From: Amycolatopsis thermophila
GTDB taxonomy: Bacteria; Actinomycetota; Actinomycetes; Mycobacteriales; Pseudonocardiaceae
Assembly: GCF_030814215.1 (NCBI RefSeq)
Contig: NZ_JAUSUT010000001.1
Coordinates: 1,302,001 to 1,366,000 of the forward strand
Reading direction: 5' to 3'
Length of the DNA stretch: 64,000 bases
Of this stretch, positions 22,276 to 30,226 are shown in pieces. Below the pieces are notes generated by a model, which had not been told where the DNA came from, made no database searches, and saw nothing but the letters and a program-made list of their open reading frames with translations. The translations under genes were made by a program, and so were the position numbers. Every line of letters begins with the position of its first letter. The first letter of the stretch is position 1.

Positions 22276-23934
22276 ATGCCGATCACCGCTGGGTCATGGC
22301 CGCCCCACTTCCCGAGATCGCTGGACTACCCCGACGTGCCCGCCGGCTCGATCCTCGCCGGCGCCGCGAAGCGGTACGGGGACCGAATCGCGTTCGCCCA
22401 CCACGACCGCTCCCTGACGTACGCGCAGGCGTACGCGGGCGCGTGCCAGTTCGCCAACGCGCTTCGGGAGCAAGGGATCGGGCCCGGTTCGACCGTCGCC
22501 ATCCACCTGCCGAACTGCCTCGCCTACCCCGTCACCTATTACGGGATTCTGCTCGCCGGCGCCACCTTCACCCCGGCGAACCCGCTGCTCCCGCCCGCCG
22601 ACCTCGCGCACCAGCTCGCCGACTCGGGCGCGGTCGCGGCGGTCACCCTCGGCAAGGTGGCGCCGGTGCTGACCGCCGTCCGCGACCAGACGTCGGTGCG
22701 CCTGGTGATCGTCGTCGCGCCGGACGACCTCGCCGACGGCCAGGTCGAGTTCGAGTCGTTCCTCGCCGGCCAGCCCGGCACCCGCCCCGATCTGGACATC
22801 GACACCCGCACCGCACTGGCCCACCTGTCCTACACCGGCGGCACCACCGGACGGTCCAAGGGCGTCCGGCTGCCGCACCGCAACGTCGTGGTCAACACGC
22901 TCCAGTACGCCTGCTGGGGCACCGGGTCCCTCCCGGCCCTGGACGCGGACGGCGACCTCACGCTCGACCAGGTCGGCAGCGAGGACGAGTGGACGGTCCG
23001 CCTCGGCACCGGCTCGGGCATCAACCTCACGCCGTGGTTCCACGCGATGGGCACCATCGGCGGGCTCAACGTGCCGGTCATGGCCGGTGGTTCGACCACG
23101 CTGCACGACCGCTTCGACCCGGTCGCCTACCTCGCCGACGCCGAGCGCCTGCGGGTCACGGGCATCGGCGGCGCGCCCGCGCTGTTCGCGGCGCTGCTGG
23201 CCTGCCCCGACCTGGCGACGCGGGACCTGTCGTCGGTCCGCGGGATCAGCTCCGGCGCCGCGCCGCTGCCCCACGAAATGCTCAAGGCACTGGCCGCGCG
23301 GTTCCCGGACGCGGTGATCACCGAGGGTTACGGCCTCACCGAGGTCACCATGGGCGCGACGCTCAACCCGTCGTTCCGGTCCGGACTGCGCAAGCAGGGC
23401 ACGGTGGGCGTGCCGGTGTTCGACACCGAGGTCAAGATCGTGCCGCTGGAGGGCGGCGAGGAGCCGCTGCCCGAGGGTGAACAGGGCGAGGTGTGCCTCC
23501 GCGGCCCGCAGGTCATGGAGGGCTACCACCACCGCCCCGACGAGACGGCCGCGGTGCTCGTCGACGGGTGGCTGCACACCGGCGACATCGGCGTGCTGGA
23601 CAAGGACGGCTACTTGTCCATTGTGGATCGCAAGAAGGACATGCTGCTCTACAAGGGGTACAACGTGTACCCGCGCGAGCTGGAGGAGCTGCTCATCGCG
23701 CATCCCGGTGTCGCGGCCGCGGCCGTCGTGGGGCGCAAGCAGGTCGAGGTCGGCGAGCTGCCGGTGGCGTTCGTGGTGCGGGCGGACGAGAGCGTGACCG
23801 AGGAGGAGATCCTGTCCGCGGTCAACGACAACGTGCTGCCCTACAAGCGGATCCGCGAACTGCGGTTCGTCGACGAGATCCCGGTCTCGGCGGCGGGCAA
23901 GATCCTCAAGCGGGAGCTGCGCCGGCAGCTCTAG
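22276..23934 (+). CDS. Long-chain fatty acid-CoA ligase / AMP-binding enzyme
   Basis: A 552-residue adenylate-forming enzyme that activates a carboxylic acid with ATP and loads it on CoA. Signature motifs run in order: P-loop LSYTGGTTGRSKGVRLPHRN, LTPWFHAMGTIGG, ITEGYGLTE, VDGWLHTGD, DRKKDMLLYKGYNVYPRELE, and the C-terminal catalytic Lys in SAAGKILKREL. Residues needed for adenylation and thioesterification are therefore present. The specific acid is unknown; the divergent dehydrogenase suggests fatty acids. ATG 22276 follows GGTGGAG. Its stop overlaps that of the convergent F420 oxidoreductase gene (CTAG). Confidence 0.9.
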   Translation: MPITAGSWPPHFPRSLDYPDVPAGSILAGAAKRYGDRIAFAHHDRSLTYAQAYAGACQFANALREQGIGPGSTVAIHLPNCLAYPVTYYGILLAGATFTPANPLLPPADLAHQLADSGAVAAVTLGKVAPVLTAVRDQTSVRLVIVVAPDDLADGQVEFESFLAGQPGTRPDLDIDTRTALAHLSYTGGTTGRSKGVRLPHRNVVVNTLQYACWGTGSLPALDADGDLTLDQVGSEDEWTVRLGTGSGINLTPWFHAMGTIGGLNVPVMAGGSTTLHDRFDPVAYLADAERLRVTGIGGAPALFAALLACPDLATRDLSSVRGISSGAAPLPHEMLKALAARFPDAVITEGYGLTEVTMGATLNPSFRSGLRKQGTVGVPVFDTEVKIVPLEGGEEPLPEGEQGEVCLRGPQVMEGYHHRPDETAAVLVDGWLHTGDIGVLDKDGYLSIVDRKKDMLLYKGYNVYPRELEELLIAHPGVAAAAVVGRKQVEVGELPVAFVVRADESVTEEEILSAVNDNVLPYKRIRELRFVDEIPVSAAGKILKRELRRQL

Positions 23935-24965
23935 AGCCGCGGCAGGACCCGGGTGCGGTAGAACTCGATGGCCGCGCCCGGGTCCTGCTGCGGGAAGTGC
24001 AGGACCGGCGTCACGCCCGCGTCCAGCAGTTTCCGCACCGCCTCGACGTGCACCGCCGGATCGGTGCCCACGGCCCACCGCGACGCCACCTCCGCGAGCG
24101 ACGTGGCCTGCGCGGCCTCCTGGATCGCCTCGGGGTTGGGCAGGTCGGCGGGCTTCACGGTGAACCGCCAGCGGGCGGCCGCCAGGTCGATCTCGCGCTG
24201 GTCGCCGGCCACCGCGAACAGCTCGGCCCACTTCGGCATCGCGTCCGGGTTCTTGCCCGCCGCCCGCGCACCCTCGGCGAAGGCGTTCCGCAGCGCCGGG
24301 TCGAGCGACGCCCCGGCCTGGGTGATCCAGCCGTCGCCGTACCGGCCCGCCAGCCGCGCGCTCTTCGGCCCCTGCGCGGCCACGTACACCGGCGGCGGCT
24401 TCGACGGCAGGTCGTACAGCTTGAGCTGGTCGGTCGTGAAGAACCGGCCACGGAAGGTGACGCGCTCCCCCGTCCACAGGCGGCGGATCAGCTCGATCGC
24501 CTCGGCCAGCCGGTCGTGCCGCTCGGCGTAGCGGCCGTACTGGCCCGTGCCGGCCTGCTCGTTGACCGCTTCCCCGGTGCCCACGCCGAGGAACGTCCGT
24601 CCCGGTGCGAGCAGTTCGAGCGAGGCAAACGCTTGCGCCACCTCGCTCGGGTGATGCCGGTAGCTGGGGCAGGTCACGCCGGACCCGAAGGCGAGCCGTC
24701 GCGTCCGCTCGCCGACCAGCGCGAGCGTCAGCCACGGGAACATCGAGTGGCCCTGGTCGTCCTGCCACGGCTGCAGGTGGTCGCTGGCCCACACGAACGA
24801 AAAGCCGGCGTCCTCCGCCTGGCGGGCGAAGTCCAGCAGGCGTGCGGTGGGGAACTGCTCGTGCGACAACACCAGCCCGACGGGCGCCCGCGCCGCCGGA
24901 GGTTCGAACCGGGGCAGCCCGGCGGAGGCGGCGAACATGCCCAGCGTGCGGCGCGAGAACTCCAT
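23931..24965 (-). CDS. F420-dependent LLM-class oxidoreductase with Tat-like N-terminus
   Basis: A 344-residue luciferase-like monooxygenase fold protein of the F420-dependent glucose-6-phosphate dehydrogenase-like family. Core motifs are GLVLSHEQFPTARLLDFARQ, FVWASDHLQPWQDDQGHSMF, LAFGSGVTCPSYRHHPSEVA and FLGVGTGEAVNEQAG. The N-terminus MEFSRRTLGMFAASAGLPRF has a twin-arginine motif and a short hydrophobic stretch, recalling the exported mycobacterial Fgd2; there is no lipobox Cys. ATG 24965 fits this reading, although its ribosome site is weak. If exported, F420 would have to be available outside the cytoplasm or be carried with the folded enzyme. The physiological substrate is unknown. Confidence 0.82.
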   Translation of the reverse strand: MEFSRRTLGMFAASAGLPRFEPPAARAPVGLVLSHEQFPTARLLDFARQAEDAGFSFVWASDHLQPWQDDQGHSMFPWLTLALVGERTRRLAFGSGVTCPSYRHHPSEVAQAFASLELLAPGRTFLGVGTGEAVNEQAGTGQYGRYAERHDRLAEAIELIRRLWTGERVTFRGRFFTTDQLKLYDLPSKPPPVYVAAQGPKSARLAGRYGDGWITQAGASLDPALRNAFAEGARAAGKNPDAMPKWAELFAVAGDQREIDLAAARWRFTVKPADLPNPEAIQEAAQATSLAEVASRWAVGTDPAVHVEAVRKLLDAGVTPVLHFPQQDPGAAIEFYRTRVLPRL

Positions 24966-25047
24966 GATTGCCGGATACCCGGCGCGCACCGGATCGAGCC
25001 GGAGTTCACCTGTTCGCGCGTGGTGGCGGGACGGGCCCGCCCGGGCC

Positions 25048-25548
25048 TCAGGGCTGCGGACGCACGCGTTCGCGGAGCTTGGCGTCCTTGTCGAGCACCA
25101 GTTGTTCGAGGTCGGCCTGGAAGGCGGCCATCTTCTCCCGCAGCGCCGGGTCCTGCGCGGCCAGGATCCGCACCGCCAGCAGCCCGGCGTTGCGGGCGCC
25201 GCCGACGGACACCGTGGCCACCGGGACCCCGGCCGGCATCTGCACGATCGACAGCAGCGAGTCCATACCGTCCAGGTACTTCAACGGCACCGGCACGCCG
25301 ATCACCGGCAGGACGGTCGCCGAGGCGACCATGCCCGGCAGGTGCGCGGCTCCACCGGCGCCGGCGATGATCACCTTGAGGCCACGCTCCGCCGCCGTGC
25401 GGGCGTAGTCCAGCATGCGCTGCGGCGTCCGGTGCGCGGAGTACACGCCGACCTCGTAGGACACGCCGAACTCGTCCAGCGCCGCCCCGGCCGCCTCCAG
25501 CACGGGCCAGTCCGAGTCACTGCCCATGATCACGCCGACGTCGGTCAC
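25048..25548 (-). CDS. purE: N5-carboxyaminoimidazole ribonucleotide mutase PurE
   Basis: A 166-residue class I PurE converting N5-CAIR to CAIR in purine synthesis. It shows [20 protein letters not shown], the catalytic-site segment [35 protein letters not shown] and [23 protein letters not shown] 25548 overlaps the purK stop (GTGA), so the pair is translationally coupled in the order purK-purE. Position matches Rv3275c. Confidence 0.96.
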   Translation of the reverse strand: MTDVGVIMGSDSDWPVLEAAGAALDEFGVSYEVGVYSAHRTPQRMLDYARTAAERGLKVIIAGAGGAAHLPGMVASATVLPVIGVPVPLKYLDGMDSLLSIVQMPAGVPVATVSVGGARNAGLLAVRILAAQDPALREKMAAFQADLEQLVLDKDAKLRERVRPQP

Positions 25549-26744
25549 GAGCGCGCTCCCTTGCCGTGGATGTCGTAGCCATCGGGCCATTCGGCGTGCG
25601 ACAGCCAGTGCGCGGCCAGCTTGGCCCGCGTCCGCAGGTTCTCCAGGTCGCCGCCGACGAAGTTGACGTGCCCGAGCTTGCGACCGGGCCGCTCGCCCTT
25701 GCCGTAGAGGTGCACGTGCGCGTCCGGGAAGCGGGCGAACAGGTGGTGCAGCCGCTCGTCGGGCGCCATCTCCGGCGTGACCGGCGCGCCGAGGACGTTC
25801 GCCATCACCGTCGGCGCGAGCAGGTCGGTCACACCCAGCGGGTAGTCCAGGACCGCGCGCACGTGCTGCTCGAACTGCGAGGTCGCCGACCCGTCCATCG
25901 TCCAGTGGCCGGAGTTGTGCGGGCGCATCGCCAGCTCGTTGACCAGCAGGCCGCCGTCGGTCTCGAACAGCTCGACCGCCAGGATGCCGACCACGTTCAG
26001 CTCGTCCGCCAGCCGCAGCGCCAGCTCCTGCGCCTCGTGCACCTGGCGCGAGGTGAGGCCCGGCGCGGGCGCCAGCACCTCGGTGTTGATGCCGTTCTCC
26101 TGCACCGTCTCCACGACCGGCCACGCCGCGCCCTGCCCGAACGGCGAGCGGGCGACCAGCGCGGAGAGCTCGCGCTTCATCTCGACGCGCTGCTCCACCA
26201 GCAGCTCGGTGCCCGCGGCCAGCAGCTCGGGGACGAGCTTGCGCGCCTCGGCGTCGTCGTCGACCATCCACACGCCACGGCCGTCGTACCCGCCGGTGGC
26301 GGCCTTCAGCACGACCGGCCACGAGTGCTCCGCGCCGAACTTGAGCAGGTCCTCCACTTCGGACACTTCCGCGTACGGCGGGCACGGGAAGCCGGTGGCC
26401 GACAGCCGGTCGCGCATCACGAGCTTGTTCTGCGCGAACGCCAGCGCGTCCGGGCCGGGACGGACCGTGAAACCCTCGTTGACCAGCGCGAAGAGGTGCT
26501 CCCACGGGACGTGCTCGTGGTCGAAGGTGACCACGTCGACCGTCTTCGCGAACTCGCGAAGCGCGTCCAGGTCGGTGTGGTGCCCGATCTGGACGCTCCC
26601 GGCGACCATCGCGGCCGAGTCGTTCTCGTCGACCGCGAGCACCCGCATCGACTGTCCCAGCGAGATCGCGGCCTGGTGTGTCATCCTGGCGAGCTGGCCG
26701 CCGCCCACCATCCCGACGATCGGGAGGCCTGTGCGCTTGTCCAT
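25545..26744 (-). CDS. purK: N5-carboxyaminoimidazole ribonucleotide synthase PurK
   Basis: A 399-residue ATP-grasp enzyme that carboxylates AIR with bicarbonate and ATP. Features: [54 protein letters not shown], the ATP-grasp strand [20 protein letters not shown], and metal-binding [20 protein letters not shown] followed by [13 protein letters not shown]. Seven bases separate its start from the end of the upstream GT87 gene, so it may share that gene's transcript. Position matches Rv3276c. Confidence 0.96.
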   Translation of the reverse strand: MDKRTGLPIVGMVGGGQLARMTHQAAISLGQSMRVLAVDENDSAAMVAGSVQIGHHTDLDALREFAKTVDVVTFDHEHVPWEHLFALVNEGFTVRPGPDALAFAQNKLVMRDRLSATGFPCPPYAEVSEVEDLLKFGAEHSWPVVLKAATGGYDGRGVWMVDDDAEARKLVPELLAAGTELLVEQRVEMKRELSALVARSPFGQGAAWPVVETVQENGINTEVLAPAPGLTSRQVHEAQELALRLADELNVVGILAVELFETDGGLLVNELAMRPHNSGHWTMDGSATSQFEQHVRAVLDYPLGVTDLLAPTVMANVLGAPVTPEMAPDERLHHLFARFPDAHVHLYGKGERPGRKLGHVNFVGGDLENLRTRAKLAAHWLSHAEWPDGYDIHGKGARS

Positions 26745-26751
26745 AACACGT

Positions 26752-27894
26752 TTAGATTACGGGGAGACGCAGCTCACGGGCCGCCAGGCCGAGGATTCCG
26801 AGCGCCGCGGCCAGCACGTAGGCGTTGCCGGGCACGAACAGCTCCGGCCCCCAGCCGAACTCGGTGTCACCGCCGTTGGGCACCAGCATCACGACGCAGC
26901 TGGCGAAGAACGCGGTCACCAGGCCGGCCCACACCCAGCGCCCCTTCGACGCGAGCAGCACCGCCAGCGGCACCGCCCACACCCAGTGGTGCGACCACGA
27001 CACCGGCGAGACGAGCAGCCCGAGGAACGCCGTGACCAGCAGCGCGGCCAGCGTCTCACCGCGCCGGTGCAGCCGCACGACCAGCCACACCGCGGGCACC
27101 GCGAGCAGCGCGCCGATGCCCAGCGCGACCGCGGTCGACCAGGACGCCTGGTGGGAGAGCCGGTTGACCAGCCCGCCGAGCGACTGGTTGAAGATCCAGG
27201 ACACCCCGCCCACGCGGTCCGGGTCGAACGCCGCCTCGGCCCAGTACCGCGCGGCGTCGCCCGGCATGAGCACGAACATCAGGACCTGCAGCCCGGCGAA
27301 CGTGGCCAGCGCGCGCAGGCCGTCGCGCCACCGGCCGGTGACGAACAGGTGCGCCACGAAGATCAACGGGGTCAGCTTGACCGCGGCCGCGACCCCGGTC
27401 AGCACCCCCGGCCACCGGGTGCCGGCCAGCACCAGCACGTCGACCACGACCAGCGCGAGCAGCACGAGGTTGATCTGGCCGAGGAAGATCGTCTTCCACA
27501 CCGGCTCGAGCCCGAGCGCCGCCACGGTCAGCCCGGCGACCGCCCAGCCCCGGAACCGCCCGCTGACCCGGACCACGACGGCCAGCGACAGCACCGACGC
27601 CGCCGCCAGGATCCCCCAGGTCAGGCCGCTGGGCAGCGCGGTCAGCGGCACGAACAGCAGGGCGGCGGCCGGCGGGTAGGTGAACGGGAGGGACACCCAC
27701 GACGGCAGGGTGGTCAGCCGTTCCGGCGTGTAGACGTCGTCGCCGTGCAGGAAGGTCAGCGCACCGGCGCGGTAGACGGCGCTGTCCGCGCCCAGCTGCC
27801 AGCCGCCGAGCCAGACGGCCACCCCCACCGCGAACGCGCCCAGCACGAGGGCGCCGACCAGCGCCGGTTCAGCGCGCGAGCGAAGCGTCGTCAC
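26752..27894 (-). CDS. GT87 (GT-C) polytopic mannosyltransferase-like protein
   Basis: A 380-residue integral membrane protein with about nine to ten hydrophobic helices. It matches the DUF2029/GT87 family, which includes polyprenyl-phosphomannose-dependent alpha-1,2-mannosyltransferases of mycobacterial lipoglycans. Visible landmarks: GADSAVYRAGALTFL with the family acidic residue, SLPFTYPPAAALLFVPL, LGLEPVWKTIFLGQINLVLL, AAAVKLTPLIFVAHLF and SPVSWSHHWVWAVPL. The active site is expected to face outward. GTG 27894 lies within the end of the upstream paralogue (26-base overlap), so the two are co-translated. Confidence 0.85.
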   Translation of the reverse strand: MTTLRSRAEPALVGALVLGAFAVGVAVWLGGWQLGADSAVYRAGALTFLHGDDVYTPERLTTLPSWVSLPFTYPPAAALLFVPLTALPSGLTWGILAAASVLSLAVVVRVSGRFRGWAVAGLTVAALGLEPVWKTIFLGQINLVLLALVVVDVLVLAGTRWPGVLTGVAAAVKLTPLIFVAHLFVTGRWRDGLRALATFAGLQVLMFVLMPGDAARYWAEAAFDPDRVGGVSWIFNQSLGGLVNRLSHQASWSTAVALGIGALLAVPAVWLVVRLHRRGETLAALLVTAFLGLLVSPVSWSHHWVWAVPLAVLLASKGRWVWAGLVTAFFASCVVMLVPNGGDTEFGWGPELFVPGNAYVLAAALGILGLAARELRLPVI

Positions 27895-29200
27895 GCGCGC
27901 GCTCCCGCCGGCGCTGCACCGCCCAGCGCGTCACCAGCACCACGGTCAGGACCAGTGGCGTCAGGATGTAGGCGTTGCCCAGCACGCTCTGCCAGAACTT
28001 CCAGTGCAGCTCGATGTTGCGCCCGTTCGGCAACGCCAGCAGCACGCAGCTGATGAACACCGCGGCCACCGCCGCGGTACCGACCCAGCGCTTCCACGCC
28101 GCGGCGAAGGTGGTCTGCGGCAGCCGCGACACGAGCAGCACGATCAGCGGCACCGCCCACACCCAGTGGTGCGACCACGAGATCGGCGAGGCCAGCAGCC
28201 CGAAGAACGCCGTGACCAGCAGCGCGGCCAGCGCCTGCCCGCGGCGGTGGAAGCGCAGCACCAGCCACACCGCCGGCACCGCCAGCAGCGCGGCCACGCC
28301 CAGCGCCGCCTTCGACGCCCACGGTGCGAGGTCGGTGACGCGGTTCATCAGGCCGTTCAGCGACTGGTTGCCCGCCCAGTGCACCGGGCCGATGCGGCCG
28401 GTGTCGGAGATCGTCTTGGTCCAGTAGCGGATCGTGTCGCCCGGGATGAGCAGCAGCATCAGCAGCTGCAGCCCGACGAACACGCCGAACGCGTTCACCG
28501 CCTCGCGGCGCTTGCCGGTCAGGAACAGGTGCGCCACGAACACCAGCGGCGTCAGCTTCACCGCCGAGGCGATGCCGACCAGCACCCCGCCCCACCGCGA
28601 ACCGCGCGTGGTGACGACGAGGACGTCGAGCACCACGATCGCCATCAGGATCAGGTTGATCTGACCGAGGAAGATCGTCCGCCACACCGGCTCCAGGCCC
28701 AGCATGACGACGGAGAACAGCAGCGTCGCGCGCGCGGGTGAGGACCACCAGCGGCGCACCGCGGGCGGCGTCGGCAACGACCCGATCGCCACGCGGATCA
28801 CCAGCGCCATCGCCAGCACCGAGATCGCGGTCAGCACACCCCAGGCGATCTGGACCGGCAGGATCGCCAGCGGCACGAACAGCAGCGCGGCCGTCGGCGG
28901 GTAGGTGAACGGCAGCAGCGCCCACCACGGCTCCGGCGGCAGCGTGTTCGCGTCGTACAGCGGGTCACCGTGCAGCAGGGTGATCGCCCCCGCCCGGTAC
29001 ACCGCGCTGTCGACACCGAGCCGCCAGTCGACCAGCCAGCCGACGACGCCGAAGACGATGCCGAGCAGCGGGACGAGGGACAGCAGCAGGATCGAACGCG
29101 GCCGGACCGACAACCGGGCGAGCGAGGTCCGCAGGGCCAGGCGCGGGTGCGCAGGCTCTCCGAGCGGTTCGCCGCCGGCGGCGGGCACTGACTGTGTCAC
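27869..29200 (-). CDS. GT87 (GT-C) polytopic mannosyltransferase-like protein, paralogue
   Basis: A 443-residue paralogue of the overlapping downstream gene, with the same order of landmarks: GVDSAVYRAGAITLLHGDPL, LLPFTYPPTAALLFVPL, LGLEPVWRTIFLGQINLILM, IASAVKLTPLVFVAHLFLTG, NQSLNGLMNRVTDLAPW and SPISWSHHWVWAVPL. A 35-residue cytoplasmic N-terminus and an Arg-rich C-terminus frame about ten helices. The pair clearly arose by tandem duplication and has diverged, perhaps for successive mannosyl additions. GTG 29200 has AAAGG directly upstream. Lipid-linked mannose donors derive from GDP-mannose, made by the 3.3-kb gene. Confidence 0.85.
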   Translation of the reverse strand: MTQSVPAAGGEPLGEPAHPRLALRTSLARLSVRPRSILLLSLVPLLGIVFGVVGWLVDWRLGVDSAVYRAGAITLLHGDPLYDANTLPPEPWWALLPFTYPPTAALLFVPLAILPVQIAWGVLTAISVLAMALVIRVAIGSLPTPPAVRRWWSSPARATLLFSVVMLGLEPVWRTIFLGQINLILMAIVVLDVLVVTTRGSRWGGVLVGIASAVKLTPLVFVAHLFLTGKRREAVNAFGVFVGLQLLMLLLIPGDTIRYWTKTISDTGRIGPVHWAGNQSLNGLMNRVTDLAPWASKAALGVAALLAVPAVWLVLRFHRRGQALAALLVTAFFGLLASPISWSHHWVWAVPLIVLLVSRLPQTTFAAAWKRWVGTAAVAAVFISCVLLALPNGRNIELHWKFWQSVLGNAYILTPLVLTVVLVTRWAVQRRRERARDDASLAR

Positions 29201-29243
29201 CCTTTCAGGAAATCACGAATCGGCCACACCGTGGCGAGAAGGG

Positions 29244-30065
29244 TCAGGTTCGCGCGAGCCGCTGGAGGAGATCGCACGCGGACCGGTGCGTGGCGGGCAG
29301 CCGGATCAGCTTGATCTTCGGCGCGCCGACCTGTTCCAGCTGGTCGTCGACCGACAGGCGCTCGTGCAGCTCGCGTCGCAGCAGTACCGCCTTCCCGGCG
29401 ATCCGGCCGTCCCGCGGCACCACGGCGGCGGCGGTGGACGGCCCGAGCGAGGCGATGCTCTCGCCGCCGTCGAACACCGCCCGTAGCGCCTCCGCGATCA
29501 GGATCATCGCGGTCAGCCGCGGCCACCCGCTCACGCCGGACAGGTCGACCGACACGACGAGCAGGGTGTGGTCCTCGGCGACCTGGTGGCCGGGCCGCCC
29601 GTACAGCTCGCGCAGCCGGGTGCGCAGGTACGCGGCGGTCGGCAGGCCGGTCAGCGGGTCGATCACCTCGGTGCTGGCGAGCTTGTCCATCGCCACGTCG
29701 GCCCAGGCCAGTGCCGCCACGCGCAGCAACCGGGACGGCAGGGCGTCCACGTCCGGGCTCATGAGGTCGCCGGCATCCCCCGGAGAGGTGATCACGGCGT
29801 GTAACGCCGCGAGATCGAGTAGCGTTTCGGCGAGCCCGGCACCCGCCACGGCTCGGGCCCTGGCCAGGCCCGCGATCGCGATGTCCGGCGGAACGTCGCG
29901 CAGCAGGGCCGCGCACACGCTGTCGACCTCCGGCAACGCCCAGTCGCTGGGGAACCGCCACCCCGCGGCCAGGCTCGCGGACTGCCAGCGGGCGCGCAGC
30001 ACCTGCAGCGACCCGCCGCGCTCCGGTTCGAGCCGCACACCCCTGGCCGGCACGTCCACTGGCAA
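29244..30065 (-). CDS. Degenerate GGDEF-domain protein
   Basis: A 273-residue cytoplasmic protein. The N-terminal 130 residues are helical and unassigned. DPLTGLPTAAYLRTRLREL at about residue 138 is the classic opening of a GGDEF domain, and HTLLVVSVDLSGVSGWPRL and ILIAEALRAVFDGGESIASL follow it in the right order. Where the active GGDEF signature should be, the sequence reads SLGPSTAAAVV, so diguanylate cyclase activity is not expected; a regulatory or scaffold role is possible. TTG 30065 with AAGGGA upstream is the likely start, though nearby GTG codons are alternatives. Divergent from the sigma-fusion gene. Confidence 0.65.
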   Translation of the reverse strand: MPVDVPARGVRLEPERGGSLQVLRARWQSASLAAGWRFPSDWALPEVDSVCAALLRDVPPDIAIAGLARARAVAGAGLAETLLDLAALHAVITSPGDAGDLMSPDVDALPSRLLRVAALAWADVAMDKLASTEVIDPLTGLPTAAYLRTRLRELYGRPGHQVAEDHTLLVVSVDLSGVSGWPRLTAMILIAEALRAVFDGGESIASLGPSTAAAVVPRDGRIAGKAVLLRRELHERLSVDDQLEQVGAPKIKLIRLPATHRSACDLLQRLART

Positions 30066-30165
30066 CCGTCCCTTCGTCCCGCGACCGCTGTTCCGGTGAA
30101 GTGACGAAGCAAGCGGCGCGCCGTGACGGAATTACACCGTGCGGGTCAATAGGGCGAGGCGGCGC

Positions 30166-30191
30166 GTGACTGACCGGGGCGGGTCAGTCAC
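30166..30191. promoter_or_regulatory. 10-6-10 palindrome upstream of the sigma-fusion gene
   Basis: GTGACTGACC and GGTCAGTCAC are perfect inverted copies separated by six bases, 35 bases before the start codon at 30227 and between two divergent genes. It may be an operator, for instance for autoregulation, or a hairpin in the leader. Confidence 0.45.
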
Positions 30192-30226
30192 ACTGATCGC
30201 GCGCAACACTGGGGATAAGGAGAGCG

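Noticed and set aside
22294..24792. An 832-codon minus-strand frame over the acyl-CoA ligase
   Set aside because: It is antisense to a clearly functional ligase and out of frame with the real oxidoreductase gene.
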